64,000 nt of DNA, taken from assembly GCF_002127325.2 (NCBI RefSeq), contig NC_035434.2, forward strand, positions 77,941,343 through 78,005,342. The letters are read 5' to 3'. A program made the translations under genes and the position numbers. Shown one piece after another: positions 1 to 11,924 of this stretch (its first letter is position 1; the number at the start of each line of letters is the position of its first letter). The DNA is from Helianthus annuus. Taxonomy: Eukaryota > Streptophyta > Magnoliopsida > Asterales > Asteraceae. A model generated the notes under the pieces. That model did not search any database, was not told where the DNA came from, and saw only the letters and a list, made by a program, of their open reading frames with translations.

Positions 1-1719
1 GGTTTACGAACCCGCATACTATCCGATCCTTCCGATTTTGGTCCGGTATATTAATATAGCTACCTATTAGGTGCCGTTTGATATCCCGTGATCTCTAGCA
101 TTGTGTGATTATTACACAAGGAATTCAAAGCAATCTCAGGTGAGTACATTGAACCCCTCTTTTACTGTTTTCCAAACTATTTTAGGGTGAAACACATGTG
201 CCTACTTGTTACGTTCATGCTTTCCATGTTTTCACATCATATACCGGCTATGTTCGTTAGTACATTATAGTACATGATTTCATTACATTTCACGCTATGT
301 ATGCCCATTGTGTGCGTACTTAGTACATTGCTTTACATTACATTTCATGCTATGTATGCCCGTTGCGTGCGTACTTAGTACATTGCTTTACATTACATTT
401 CATGCTATGTATGCCCATTGTGTGCGTACTTAGTACATTGTTTCACATTGCATTTCATGCTATTTATGCCCATTGTGTGCATACTTAGTACAATTATTTA
501 CATCACATGCTTACATTTTGGTATCACATTTGGTTTGTTTAACATGGAACAATACATTCATTAACATTAGCTACGCCGTTCGTTAGTAGGTAGTGGTACC
601 ATAGGAATTGACAACTTCCGTTCCTGAAATCCTGGGTTTTGTTTGGATTGGAAGGAATGACCGAATTCGATATACATAACTTAGATAAACCTTTAATTTG
701 TTTAAGGGTTTATCGCCACAGTCTCAAGGCTTAGATGTATGCATATTTCACAATACCGCACAAATGTTTATATCAGTAGAGCATGCATTGTTCCACGAAA
801 CATAACGTTGATTTAAACCATGTTTTACTTCAACACCTTTTTTTGTGCATTTTACATATGGTTGAGTTGATACATCTCGCTTACCATACAAGATATATTT
901 TGGGTACACATTACATTATCTACATTGAACATTAACATTTTGACATTGATACACATACTTGGTGGTTTACATTGAACATAGACATTTCGACATGGTTTAC
1001 ACAATAACACTTGACATTTGGTTTATACATGAACAATTTACATGGTGGACGGTTTGGGTAAATGGTTGGTGTAACGTGGCGTATGTAATATGATACAAAC
1101 ATGGTGGATACGCCGCTGGTACTTCCTATATATAAATGCTTGTATAGTATTACATATCGTAGCGTTATCCAAGTCATTTCAGTTTAGATACATTACATTT
1201 TACACAAATAACATATTCTTCACAAGACATTGTTTTACAAACGACTTATCTTATACAAACTCATTTTACTTGGTTATTCATTTAACCATACAGTGTTCTC
1301 TTATTTATACATATCATCTGATCTTATCGTTTTTCAAATGATTTACAAGACAAAGCAAATTACAAGGTTCATGACTAAACATTTTCTCAAACATAAGTCA
1401 TGAATTCCGTTTTCACAAAACCAATGTATCTCACAGGCATTTTTATGCTGACGTACCTATTTTCACATGTGTTTTTAGGAGATGATGCATAGGACTTATC
1501 AAGATATACTTAGGCGGACCTGTGCCTTAGTGACTTAAAACGAGACAAGAACTAGTTAATTTATGTTATGATTTGGTTCTTGTTTAAACAATGTAAACTT
1601 TCATGTTTGATCAATAAAATGGAACTTCAATTGCCATGGATTTGAAACAATTAATTCTGTTTCAACACTCCCCGACATTTCCGCCACGTTTGGTATGGTC
1701 TACGTGGTCGAGGTGTGAC
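1..1719 (+). mobile_element. Ty3/gypsy LTR, 3' part (copy F1)
   Basis: The first 1.4 kb aligns with 15224-16599, which lies in a second LTR of the same family (F2). The block ends with GGTGTGACA, the usual terminus of Asteraceae gypsy LTRs, and no primer-binding site follows, so this is the end of a 3' LTR or a solo LTR rather than a 5' LTR. Orientation is plus, because the TATA box of the paired copy (14469-14478) is on the plus strand upstream of the shared part. The left end lies outside the window. No coding capacity; short ORFs here are chance frames. Confidence 0.75.
264..490. repeat. 55-bp minisatellite in LTR F1
   Basis: About four tandem copies of a 55-bp unit, recognised by the phrase ATGCCCATTGTGTGCGTACT recurring at 301, 356, 411 and 466. 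The array sits where LTR F2 carries a different 52-bp array. Confidence 0.85.
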
Positions 1720-1949
1720 AATGATGATCATGACACTAGGGCGGACCTGTGCATTAGAGACTAAAAATGAAGATAGACTAGTTTAATTATGTCACGAACT
1801 CTTTTTTTTCCTGTTTAAGACAATGTATTACGCTTGTTTAATAAATAAAGTGTAACTTTGATTTCCATGGTTATGAAACAATTAATTCTGTCCCAACACT
1901 CCCCGGTGTTTCCGCCGCGGTTGCATGTTATACGCGGCCGGGGTGTGAC
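1720..1949 (+). mobile_element. Diverged gypsy LTR 3' end (F') next to F1
   Basis: Positions 1737-1949 are a diverged version of 1512-1719: both run from GCGGACCTGTGC, through a CAATGTA segment and AACAATTAATTCTGT, to a terminal GTGTGACA. The simplest reading is that F1 inserted near the end of an older related LTR F', leaving this tail. At 1950 the sequence switches to the gag of element A, so F' itself entered A. A tandem duplication of the LTR end is an alternative. Confidence 0.65.
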
Positions 1950-4900
1950 ATTCTCTTGGATACATCTTTGACCTGCGGTTGTTGCTTTTTCTTTTGAGCT
2001 AAGAACTCGCCATTAGACTGTCGTCTAAATTTTAGCTCTTTCTCTTCTTCTGATGTTGTTCCATGAATAAAACTCATCTTTGCCTGATAATTTGGCACTT
2101 CATTTTTCTTCCAATTCTGTTTCTTCTTATAACCCAACCCAGCTTTCATGTTTTTCCTCTTAAAACCCGGTTTGTTATAAAAAGTTTTGTGACCTTTACC
2201 AGCAAACTTTGGAATCTCAGATTTTTCAATCTCAACCATTTTGAAAACTTTGTCAATCTTTTCTGAAATCACATTCTGAATTGGGAATACAACATCTAAG
2301 AATAATTTGTCTGATCCAATCATGGTATAAACCAATCCTTTTGAATCATCATTCAAATTTTTCTCGGATTTTGTGTTTTTCAGATATCCATCATGAAAAT
2401 TACCTTCATTTTCATCATGTGATTCAGATTTACCTGTATTAATTGACTCTTCTTTCAACACACTTTCAACGACTTTACCTACCACCTCTGAATCATGAGA
2501 ATCATCAGATTTGGAATAGGTTACGTCAATGTTGTCTGGCAATTGATCAACCAGGTTGAAAGCTTTTTCGACCTTTTCTTCATCATAAAATGCAAACTTT
2601 TCCGGTGGTGGAACTTGATGAAACTCTGAGCCAATACCTTTCTTGTTTTGCTCAGACTCACCATCTCCCGGTTTTATATTGAAAATTCTTTCAAGCACAT
2701 ATGATGACACGTGATAACTTTTTAACTTGTTGTTATCCTGTTCTAAATCAGCAATCTGTCGCTTTAGTTTAGCAACATCCTCAATATAGGAATTAACAAC
2801 ACCTTGTTTAATTTCATACATTCGTTTAAGCTCTTTAGTTGTTTCAGAAAGATAATTCATTCTTGATTGAGCAAATTTCATTTCATCTTTCACTTTTTCA
2901 TATGACTCTTTTGTAATATGATATGCCAATTTCATTGAGTCATATTCTTTCTTAATTTCTTGACAAACATTTTCTTTTTGATCACATTCTTCTGTCTTTT
3001 TCAAAACATTTTCTTTCAAAACTTCATTTTCTTTTTCTATCTTTTTACATTTTTCTGAAATTTTTTCATCATTTTCCTTTAAAACTTTTTCTTTTTCTAG
3101 CATCTCTTTGCATTTTTCTTTGAAAATGTTTTCGATTTTTGTAAATTCAAGATCTCTTGTTCTGAACTTCTCATCTTTTTCAGTACAAGCTCTGCATATT
3201 TCCATGCATTTCTTGCATTGTTCAATCGATTTTAAGATTTCAGAATCAGAATTTACCTCAGTGATTGGCACCTCGGTGTTTTCAGCTTCCTATGTCTGCT
3301 TCATCTCAGCAACATTCTGCTTTTCTTCAACACTAACTTCGTCACAAGCATCACCAGCTTCCAAATTCTCATTCTTTACTTCTGTCAAACTTTCAGTTTT
3401 CTTCTCATCTTCTCCAACTTGCTGTTCTTCAGTAACAGCTTTCTCCACTTCTTCATTCACCTCAACTTTTTCTTTCACTTCTTCAACATTCACAACTTTG
3501 ATTTCTTTCACAGCTTCAACTTCAACATCTTCAACTTTAACCTCTTCAGCAACTTTCTTTAGATTTTTCACCATTTCTTCAACATTCTTCCTCATTCTCT
3601 CTTCATCCCTTTTTTTCAAGCACGATGTCATGTCATATCTGATTTCCTTTTCATGCCTTTTTGCATATGTGTCATCTTTCAACACATTTCTATAATATTC
3701 AGCTCTTAAAGGAATTATGAGAAGAACATCTTCAAAGATTTTGTCTTTCTTCGGAACAACTGGTTCACATTCTCGGTTGAAGTAACACTCTCTCTTTTTA
3801 TCCCATCTCTTGTTGCTGACAGCACTCTCATAATCTTCTTGCATTTCATCCATTCTATTCAAAGCAATGTTTCTTCCGCGATAAGTTTTCTCACTCAAAA
3901 TCTCTTCTCGAGTTTTCTCTTTGACCTCAGCAACAACATTTTCTTCTTTGTTTTTAGCTGTGTCTTTGTCTTTGTTATCTTCTTTAATCTCAGCAACTAA
4001 AACAAACTGTCTTTTCTCTGTCATAGCTCTGCCATGAGCTGTTTTTCGAATATTTTCCAAGCGATCTTCTTCTGGACAAATTTCATTCCAGTCAAAACCT
4101 TCATCATCTTGAATAACAAAACAAGCTCTTGATTTTTCTCTGTGTTTATCTTCAATCATTTTCGGCTCTTCTCTGCTTTGGTGGTAGATCGCCTTTCAGT
4201 AGTAATCATCATTGAACGAATGTTCATTTCCACCAACTGCAGAATTAGTGCATTCTCTCTTGAAATGACCTTTCTGCTTGCATTTGAAGCAGGTCACTTT
4301 GGATTTGTCAAATCCAAGTTTTGTTGAAGCACCTCCAAGAGATTGTTTCCCAGTAATTTCCATATATCTCTGAGCTCTGCGGATGCAACTAGCTAAACAC
4401 CAGCGGATGTCAATGAGTTCCATCTCTTCCGGATCAATCTGGTCGTAGTCTTCTTTGGTTAACTCTGAGTTTCCAATTTTGCCAGCTACAAGACCTTCAT
4501 ACGATTCCAGAACAGATGCAAGAAAACTCATTTGCTACTTTGCTGCATTAATGCTCATTGCAGGAGAATTTTTTAACTTAAGAGCAATGTTGCACAGTAT
4601 CTCCTCTGCTTCATCTGAACTAGCTTTTGAAGCCGATGAATGATAACCCGGATCATAACTTGATGAGCTCTTCTGTGGCTCTTGTGTCCTCTCACCACTG
4701 AATGTTGTCTTTGGTGAACTGACAACTTTCTCTGAAGGTAAACTTCCTTTGTAGTACAAGCCAACATTCTATTGATGTGAAGAACTGCTCATCTTGTTCT
4801 ATTTCTACAATTCAAGCTCATGAGTTTCAATCTTTTCAAACAATTTGTCAAGAGAGATTGTTTCATACAAAGCATCATTTTTTAGAATAAAAACAAACGT

Positions 4901-5549
4901 TTGCCACTGATCAGCTCGTGGTAATGCTTCAATCACTTTGTCTATAATTTCCTCTCTTGTTTTCACTATCTCAAATCTCTCAAGTTCAATTTTTAAATGG
5001 CAAAATCTCTCAATCATTTGCCTCACAGTCTCTCCTTTTAAACTATCAAATAGATCAAATTCTTTTTAAGCAACGCAATTTTGTGCTTTTTAATCTGTTT
5101 ACCCCCCTCAGCTTTAACACGTAAAGCTTCCCAAACAGATTTTGATGACCCATCATGATTAAGCAATGCAAAAATATCATTTCTAGTCGCCGACTGGATC
5201 AACGCAGTCATTCTCTGTTCGGTGGCAAATCAGATTTATCCTCCCTGGTTAATTTCTTGAATGGAAGTTCTTTGCCTTTATCATCTTTTGGTCGTTCGTA
5301 TCCAAACTCTAAATAGAACCAGCTTTCATGTGCATACGCTTTTGCCCAGTTAAGAAACCGTTCTTTCCACCAAGTATAATCCTCAATGCTTTCCAGAGTT
5401 GGTGGCTTTGAGTGTATTCCGTAGAAGTTATCATGCTTGATGTTCTCATTGATCGCTTTCGTGATGGTTTTAGGTGTAACCGTTGTAATCTCGGAAGATT
5501 CAGATGTGAATGCGTTGAAAAACGTATTGAAGAATTATTCAGCCATGAT
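1950..5549 (-). pseudogene. Broken gag of element A (coiled coil, CCHC knuckle)
   Basis: Read on the minus strand from an ATG at about 5549, the frame hits a stop after three codons. It then continues through pieces at about 5545-5230, 5026-4805, 4759-4535, 4531-4196, 4159-3290 and 3271-1950, separated by stops or frameshifts. The 4805-5026 piece resembles the capsid-like region of plant copia gag (UBN2 type). The 4196-4531 piece has one zinc knuckle, CFKCKQKGHFKREC. The last two pieces are Lys/Glu-rich and strongly coiled-coil-like, an unusually long tail after the knuckle. The piece ending at 1928 borrows its last few codons from the inserted gypsy LTR. Gag would form the particle that packages element RNA; this copy cannot. 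Confidence 0.8.
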
Positions 5550-5639
5550 GTAAACCTGGAGACAAACAATCAAACAATCACAATCAGTAAAATCAATATC
5601 AAATATCCTGAAGCAGACTGACACTCGGTTGACGTGAAA

Positions 5640-6000
5640 TAATCTCGACACGAAAATCCTATTTTCAAGCGAAATAAAGATTTCAAGCGGAAACACAGGT
5701 TGAAGCGGAATCACAGTTGGAGCGAAATCAGAAATTCAAACTGAATCCAACTTTCAAGCGGAATCACTTGAATAACACTTCGAGCGAAATCAGAACAATA
5801 CTTCAAGCGGAATACCGGTCAAGCGAAATCAGGTATTAATCAATTTCAAGAGGAATCTGATTGATTTTTAAGCGGAATAGCAGGTTTGAAGCGGAATCTA
5901 ATGCTATTTTCGAGCGGAATCACCATATGAAGCGGAATAAGCTCAATTGTTCAAGCGAAATCTGTTTGCTCGTTTAAGCGGAATCAACCTTTTGTCCAAT
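5640..6000 (-). repeat. Word array CCGCTTGAA in leader of element A
   Basis: About 15 copies of a word reading CAAGCGGAAT or CAAGCGAAAT on the plus strand (YCGCTTGAA in the sense of the element) at irregular 15-30 bp spacing, between primer site and gag. The same word recurs in the LTR at 6418-6510. Flanking bases differ from copy to copy while the word is kept, so this is not an ordinary head-to-tail minisatellite. Confidence 0.85.
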
Positions 6001-6175
6001 TTTTGTCATTTTTAAGCTGTATTTTGGTCTTAAACTTTCAAGGCTTTGTTAAAATACTGTTTTGCATGTTCGGTGAAAATTACAATCCATTTTGACTGTG
6101 AAATCTTGTCCAGTTTGAAAAAGAAGGTGTAGAAGTCAGAAAATTGATGCAATCGAGCTGAACTCTTCTTCCTGT

Positions 6176-6187
6176 GCTCTGATACCA
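6176..6187 (-). other. Primer-binding site of element A (tRNA-iMet)
   Basis: The minus strand reads TGGTATCAGAGC, the standard initiator-tRNA-Met primer site, two bases from the LTR end. Confidence 0.9.
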
Positions 6188-6189
6188 CT

Positions 6190-6616
6190 TGTAGGATCGC
6201 TGTACGACCTGACTGATTCGATCAGAAGAGTTGATAATCCGAATCAGAGGCGGAATCAGTGAAACAGACACTCGATGTAATTATAAAGTCTCTATATTGA
6301 TATAATATTGATTACAACACCTAGAGACAATCCGGCAACACTTCGTTACCGATTACAAGACAACCCTGATAATTCCGCTCCAAATGAGCAGAACTCCTAT
6401 TTATAGACATCCCTGATTTCGCTTGAAATGTTCAAGACTATTTCAAGCGGAATCACATGAATTAGATTTCGCTTGAAATGATTCTTGGCACTTTCAAGCG
6501 AAATCACCACCATTTACCTCAAAATTAGTTTCTAGCACCTCGGGCACTGATTATCCTATCCTATTCGATTACATGACTCGATACAAGACGAAGTCAATAG
6601 ACATAATGCACTAATA
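6190..6616 (-). mobile_element. 5' LTR of element A
   Basis: Begins TGTAGGATCGCTG next to the primer site and aligns with the LTRs of element B along most of its length. The outer end is taken at 6616 by alignment with B's CACCAACA terminus; here it reads CACTAATA, so the terminal CA has mutated. A TATA box (CTATAAATAG on the minus strand) lies at 6397-6406. The adjoining GTGGG (6617-6621) is the likely target duplication, since the intact paralogous LTR has ATGGG at that place. Confidence 0.75.
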
Positions 6617-7177
6617 GTGGGCCACTCAAAAATAATAACCTAACTTTACCTATAGACAGGGTAAGTCGGGTCTCGAATCCACGAGGAGCATGTGGTTTGT
6701 GTTACACGTTTTGTTTGTAAATTTTACTAAACTAACTGATGATTATAAAACTGATATGAAATTAAAAACACATGAAACAAGTTGCAATTAAGAAAAAGAT
6801 TGAGTCGTAATAAACAAAGATGAGAAAAGGTGATCACTCCGGGATTCAGATTCTGTAATTACTAATAACCTAGTTCTGATTTTATTGGATGCTATTGATT
6901 GAATAGTAAATCTGTCACATCTACCAATTACCTATGTAGTTCAAAATCTTAACATTAATTGATCAGATAAATATTAAAACAAACATACATAGGAATCATT
7001 CAATCAACAAAAGCATAATTGGATTCAAAACATAACTATAACTCTGACTGTTACTCAGGATTTGTCTGTCACACAAAATATATAATCACGCAAATAGCCG
7101 GATGTTACCCGACTACAAATCCAAATCTCAATACAAAATAGAAACTAGAATTAAAAGTGTCTCACAAGAATCATTCA
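6617..7177 (-). mobile_element. E'-type gypsy LTR, copy 1, left piece
   Basis: Nearly identical to 33462-34027 of the intact E' LTR. It is bounded by element A on the left and element B on the right, and continues at 12921. The small ORFs inside are chance frames. Confidence 0.85.
7173..7177. repeat. Target duplication ATTCA, left of element B
   Basis: ATTCA is repeated at 12916-12920 and occurs once in the empty paralogous site at 34026-34030. Confidence 0.92.
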
Positions 7178-7590
7178 TGTAGGATCGTGAATCGACCTGT
7201 TGAGTCAATCAGAAGAGTGCTCAGACCGAATCAGAGGCGGAATACATTAATTTGGTCTTCGTTCAGCTTGTATTCACTATTAATTGTCTTGTTTATTGAT
7301 CTTTAACAGAGTTAAAGTACAGAGACACTTCGACGGAGCTTCGCCATCGGAAATCAGAAAAGTTACAAATGAAACCGTTTGAAGGATATATATACTAATA
7401 GCCTGACCGTTTGAACATGCTTCAAACGGCCAGCCTTCAAACGAACCGACTTTCAAGCGTACAAGACATTCAAACGGTCATGTCTGTTTCAAACGGCCAG
7501 CAATCATTTTACTTGATTTCTTGTCCAATTTGACCTCCGACGAACCCGAGACTCGACATAAGACGAAGACGACAGATGACTGCACCAACA
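7178..7590 (-). mobile_element. 3' LTR of element B
   Basis: 413 bp, starting TGTAGG and ending CCAACA on the plus strand (the complement, TGTTGG...CCTACA, is the element sense). It pairs with 12503-12915 at about 98 percent identity by eye. It carries several CGTTTGAA words (7376-7500). Confidence 0.93.
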
Positions 7591-7602
7591 GACTCCCCCT
7601 CA
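7591..7602 (-). other. Polypurine tract of element B
   Basis: The minus strand reads CTGAGGGGGAGTC directly before the 3' LTR, as expected for the plus-strand primer. Similar AGGGGGAGT motifs occur at about 7721-7730, 8962-8971 and 9092-9101. Confidence 0.85.
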
Positions 7603-9466
7603 GATGTTGACGAGTCTTAAAGGTCGAGTCTTCATACACTTCAGTCTTAATCAGTCTTCTTCAGGAATTTCCTCCTGGAATCATGTGCCTGGATCTTTCT
7701 CTGGCTATAACTTTCATCAGACTCCCCCTATCATCCTGCTGGGATCGCCATCTGGAAATCGTTATCACCATTAAAATCATCTCCTGGCTTTTTTCTCTGT
7801 TTAGCTCAAACACCTACACAAAAACTCAAATACTAAAAAGAACAATTTCAGATTTTACATTTAAGAAAAACTATGAAGATCACACTGTAGGTTAACATTC
7901 AACTTTAAACTTCAAGTTAATGAACCATTATGACATTCCAAAATCTTCATATTTTCATTCACTCTCTCCCAAACCACAAGTTCAACATGTTTAGCACTTG
8001 AAATGTCGAAAATCAGCTCTTCACACTCAGTTGTCGAAAATCTTTTTGTAGTTTTAAAATTTCAAACAAAAAATACAATATTTTTGGATTTTTGAATTTA
8101 ATGAAATACAGAAATGGAACACTATTTTTGTGAGATTGTGCAAGAGGATCATATCGGATTTTTGAGACATATCACTAACACCGTTGATCTTATTAATCAG
8201 CAAGTGTTAAGAAACAAATTCACTTCTGATTGTCAGTATTGTTGTCCACTTAAACCTCTACACAATTTTCAATTGATTCAAGATATATATTTAATGTCTT
8301 AGCACTTAAACTTATTTGAGTGTCCCACCTCTTGAATATACTCCCGTATCCAGATCTCAATATTCAGATTTACAGGTAAGTATACTACGAATGATATCTG
8401 TATATAAATTAGGGGATGTGCGAGAACTGAGGGATCTCAGGTCGATACTTCCGTATGCGCAGAGAGATATCAGTTTCGACTTTGCAGTGTGTCCCCTTTA
8501 GGAGATCTTTTAGCTACAACAACTGATTATCAATTTTATTGTCTAATCAGCTGAGGGCTTTATGCTATGTTTCAAGCATGTGAAGAAAGTATTATCCAAG
8601 GACTAGGTCAGAACTTCCATTCAGCAGAAGTCCCGGAATAATACCCCAGACATTATTGAGTAGAAAAACCTAGTATATCAGAATAAGAAACCTTTCAAAC
8701 GAGATTTCAGGGGTTACCTATATATCCAAGTAGTGTTCCCCACAAACTAAGCAAATTTGAATTTAGGTTTATATCTCGAATACAATTTACTAACTGTGTG
8801 AAGTCTACTGACACATCATTAGTAAGACTTGTTTAAAAACATTTTTGACTTTACAAATCTCTAGCATGTTGTGATAGTCCACCGATGTACTATCATTTCC
8901 TCTTTTTGCAACCAAACTCATTTTCATTTTTCAATTTTTTTAAATTTTTCAAAAATTTATTACTCCCCCTAAAATCAAAATATGTTTCAATTTTGATTTT
9001 CTGAGAAAAAATTGAAAACAAACTATACAAGAAATTTGACAACATTATGTGAATTACCTCAAATCACCATTCTCATGCAAAAACAATCAGAACTCCCCCT
9101 CACAACAAACTATTTTCCCATTTAGATTTCAAAACACTTAAGTTCGTTTCAATCAAAATGGTTTTTCCGGAAAAATTAGTTTGTGTAACAACCATTTGTA
9201 GGTTCGGGGTTATCTTCATCATCATGTTTTCATCAAACTCATAATAGATTTGACGCTATCAGTTTAAAAAAAAAACTCAACATGATATTTGTAGAAAATC
9301 AAGTACAACTTAATGTCCCTGATTTACCACATGTAAAACGAAAAATCACCAAAGTGAAATTTCTCAAGAAATATGCCGATTCATGTTCCACGCTTACCAA
9401 CCTGGGAACTCCGGCAAGTCAGGTTTTTCATTTAAACAGATTCACCCAAGCCTGACGGTCCTTGGG
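7603..9466 (-). other. Non-coding 3' domain of element B
   Basis: 1.9 kb without a usable ORF between gag and the 3' LTR. Parts are recognisable in reverse complement in element D (48018-50080): the block just after gag (9300-9460), the GTATCCAGATCTCAATATT block near 8345, the AGAAGTCCCGGAATAATACC block near 8630 and a CCTTTCAAACGAGATTTC block near 8693. Conservation of this arrangement in two gag-only elements suggests a cis role such as packaging or 3' processing; that is inference. Confidence 0.6.
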
Positions 9467-11908
9467 TCATTTCGAATTCTTGTTCAACAATGGTGGAAAG
9501 TTTGCATCATCCATTGTTAAACCTGAATTCTCCTTTTTTACCTCAACCAATGGCTCCTCTGGCTTCAACGAACCAGAATCATTGCCTGCAGGTGGCTTGT
9601 CTGACTTTGACCTGTCAGATTCATCGCCGACCGTTTTCTTCTTCTTCTTATCCTCTTTAGTCCTCAGATTTGTATCTGATGAATTCATCTTGTTTGACTT
9701 TGCAGCCGAAGAAATTGATTCATCAGAACTCTTATTCTTTCCCACAGATGAACCCGAGGACAATATCTTCTCCAGATATTCTCTTGCTTTCTTTCTTTTC
9801 TTCCTCAGTCTGTCTTTCTGCCCCTGTGAAAGTTTAACTTTCTTTTCTTGAATTGACTGTTCTTGAACTTTAGGTTTCAGAACCTTCTGTTCCTGGGGCT
9901 TGACTTTGACTGGAATCTTTGCCACTCTCTGAGAATTAACCCTCAATCTTTCATTTGATCTCCTTGGGCAATCTCTGGCAATGTGACCTTTGATGTTGCA
10001 GTTAAAGCACCTCCTGGTCTCATAACTCCAATACTGACAGTTAACAGCAATGTGTCCGTGATATCCGCAACTGTAACACACTCTGTTATCGTACCAGTTA
10101 CCACCTTTTTCACACCAAATGCTCAGATCATAACATTGTTTAGCTTGGTGGTATTCCTTCCTCAAGTTTGCTGGTTTTGACGTTTGAGCACTGTGGTCCA
10201 ACCTGCACCACTTATTACCAACAATTTTTGAGTTTTCATTTTTTACTTTTTGTAATTTTTCATTACGATTGGATGATCGATCTGATGAACTTTTATTATG
10301 TTTTTGAAAATTTTTCTCATTTTTAATTTTTTGTTTCTGTTCCACTTTCTTCTTCAAAGGTTTTTGCTTAGAGCATTCTCCCTTTTCAGTCGATTGTAGA
10401 ACAGTTTTCTGAAATTTTTCTTTCAAATTTAAAAACAATTTTTGTTTTTCTAATTTTTCATTTTCATCATCAGATTTTTCATCGCAATCTTCAACTTTGA
10501 CATTGTCAAAGTTTGTGACATCGTCACTTATTGGAACTGAATTGATTGGTTTCCGACAAGGAAAATTCAATTTGTCTAAAGTAGATCCAAAACCTATCAA
10601 TTTCTTCTCAAATTCATCAATCTTGGTCCTGGAATTCTTAGCTTCTTTTTCAAGCTGAGATATTCTTTCAAGATGAGACTTGATTGATTCTTCATTCTCA
10701 TTCTTCAAATTTTCAAGAACAGACTTTTTATTTTCCAAAATTTTTATCTGTTCTTGGAATTTTGATTCATTTGCTTTCAAATTCTTGTTTTCAAGCTTTA
10801 TCCAGAAATCCAAATCTTCTGAAGATTTCTGTTTGCTTTCAAGCTCTTTTTCCAATTCTTTGATTTTCTTTTTAGCACACTCACCTTCTTTTTCCAATTT
10901 TATAATTTTCTGAAGATGAGAATTTATCATTTTCTGTTTTTCAATGTTGTTTTTGCTAAACACATCTCTCCCATCTTCAAGAATTTTCATTTGATTTTGA
11001 AAATCTTTCTCAATTTTTGATTTCTCAATTTCAAAATCTTTAACTTTCTCTTCAAAAACTTTTTCTTTTTCTCTCAATTTCTTGTTTGCAAATGTCAAAC
11101 TGTTCAAGTTACTTGACAGTTTGTCATTTTCAGCTTTCAGTTTCTTACAAATTTCACGAAACATAAGAATCTGCTGATCATCAGCTTGTTTCTTATCTCT
11201 CAACTTCTTGATCTCCAATTCCAAACTTTCCGCATCTTTCACAAGTTTGTCATTGACAGTCTTGAAGTTGTCACATTTAAAGCACACTGTTTCATTCTTC
11301 ACAAATTCTTCAGCTTTTGAAGCTCCTTCTTCCTTTGCTTTGAATGTACCTGCACAAAACATTTTAACGAAATCAAGAGGATTTCCATTATTATCAATAT
11401 AACAACCTCTTTTGATGTCGTATTTCATAACATATTTTGCCCTGACACATTCAATGATCTTTTTGTTCACTTCTTCAATCATATCTAAACCGAGACCCAT
11501 CAAATGATTTTCCAACACTTTAATCATATCTTTTCTTTTCTTTGTACTTTCAACTTCATGAGATTTAAGTTTGCTGATGAATTTGTTTAGATGTAATTTT
11601 GAAAAATTTGAATCTTTTCTTAAATTTTCCAAACATTCACTCCATTCAATAGGTAATGCATTTGCAAACTTCTCTATCTTTTCACCATCTGATAGAAATA
11701 TCTCATGTTTTTTCAAGTATTCAAGTAAGACTCCATATCGTTTTTCTAACGCTTCCAAAGTTTCATTCTGCAGACTCACAAAATATTTAGATCTTTTGAC
11801 CCATCCATCCTTTTTCACACTTCTATAACTGTCATCCATAAAACCTTGATACCATTCATTAAATCTCTCAACATAATAGTTTTCCTGTTCATCAAATACC
11901 ATTGCCAT
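9467..11908 (-). CDS. Gag polyprotein of element B, 813 aa, intact
   Basis: One uninterrupted ORF. Residues 1-140 resemble the capsid-like N-terminal part of plant copia gag. Residues about 210-440 are Lys/Glu/Leu-rich and predicted by eye to be coiled coil. Two CCHC zinc knuckles follow at about 611-624 (CYSCGYHGHIAVNC) and 634-647 (CFNCNIKGHIARDC), then a very basic segment (RLRKKRKKAREYLEKIL), a Ser/Asp/Lys-rich tail and a terminal motif DDANFPPLLNKNSK. Its role would be to assemble particles and bind RNA through the knuckles in the cytoplasm. No protease or pol domain follows. The ATG at 11908 is the first in frame after the word-rich leader. The coiled coil could mislead a search toward cytoskeletal proteins; the knuckles and LTR context rule that out. 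Confidence 0.88.
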   Translation of the reverse strand: MAMVFDEQENYYVERFNEWYQGFMDDSYRSVKKDGWVKRSKYFVSLQNETLEALEKRYGVLLEYLKKHEIFLSDGEKIEKFANALPIEWSECLENLRKDSNFSKLHLNKFISKLKSHEVESTKKRKDMIKVLENHLMGLGLDMIEEVNKKIIECVRAKYVMKYDIKRGCYIDNNGNPLDFVKMFCAGTFKAKEEGASKAEEFVKNETVCFKCDNFKTVNDKLVKDAESLELEIKKLRDKKQADDQQILMFREICKKLKAENDKLSSNLNSLTFANKKLREKEKVFEEKVKDFEIEKSKIEKDFQNQMKILEDGRDVFSKNNIEKQKMINSHLQKIIKLEKEGECAKKKIKELEKELESKQKSSEDLDFWIKLENKNLKANESKFQEQIKILENKKSVLENLKNENEESIKSHLERISQLEKEAKNSRTKIDEFEKKLIGFGSTLDKLNFPCRKPINSVPISDDVTNFDNVKVEDCDEKSDDENEKLEKQKLFLNLKEKFQKTVLQSTEKGECSKQKPLKKKVEQKQKIKNEKNFQKHNKSSSDRSSNRNEKLQKVKNENSKIVGNKWCRLDHSAQTSKPANLRKEYHQAKQCYDLSIWCEKGGNWYDNRVCYSCGYHGHIAVNCQYWSYETRRCFNCNIKGHIARDCPRRSNERLRVNSQRVAKIPVKVKPQEQKVLKPKVQEQSIQEKKVKLSQGQKDRLRKKRKKAREYLEKILSSGSSVGKNKSSDESISSAAKSNKMNSSDTNLRTKEDKKKKKTVGDESDRSKSDKPPAGNDSGSLKPEEPLVEVKKENSGLTMDDANFPPLLNKNSK

Positions 11909-11924
11909 TTTTTCAACACAATCT

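Larger units (their letters stand above)
1950..6616 (-). mobile_element. Copia-like LTR element A (right-hand part)
   Basis: Minus-strand element. From right to left it has a 5' LTR (6190-6616), a tRNA-Met primer site (6176-6187), a leader with a repeated word (5640-6000) and a damaged gag (5549 to 1950). It is interrupted at 1950 by a gypsy LTR, so the rest of the element, including any pol and the 3' LTR, would lie left of the window. LTR, word and gag style relate it to B and D. Whether A ever had a pol gene cannot be judged here. Confidence 0.75.

Noticed and set aside
9467..11908. The coiled-coil ORF as a host myosin- or golgin-like gene
   Set aside because: Two zinc knuckles, LTRs, target duplications and the broken homologue in D identify it as gag.
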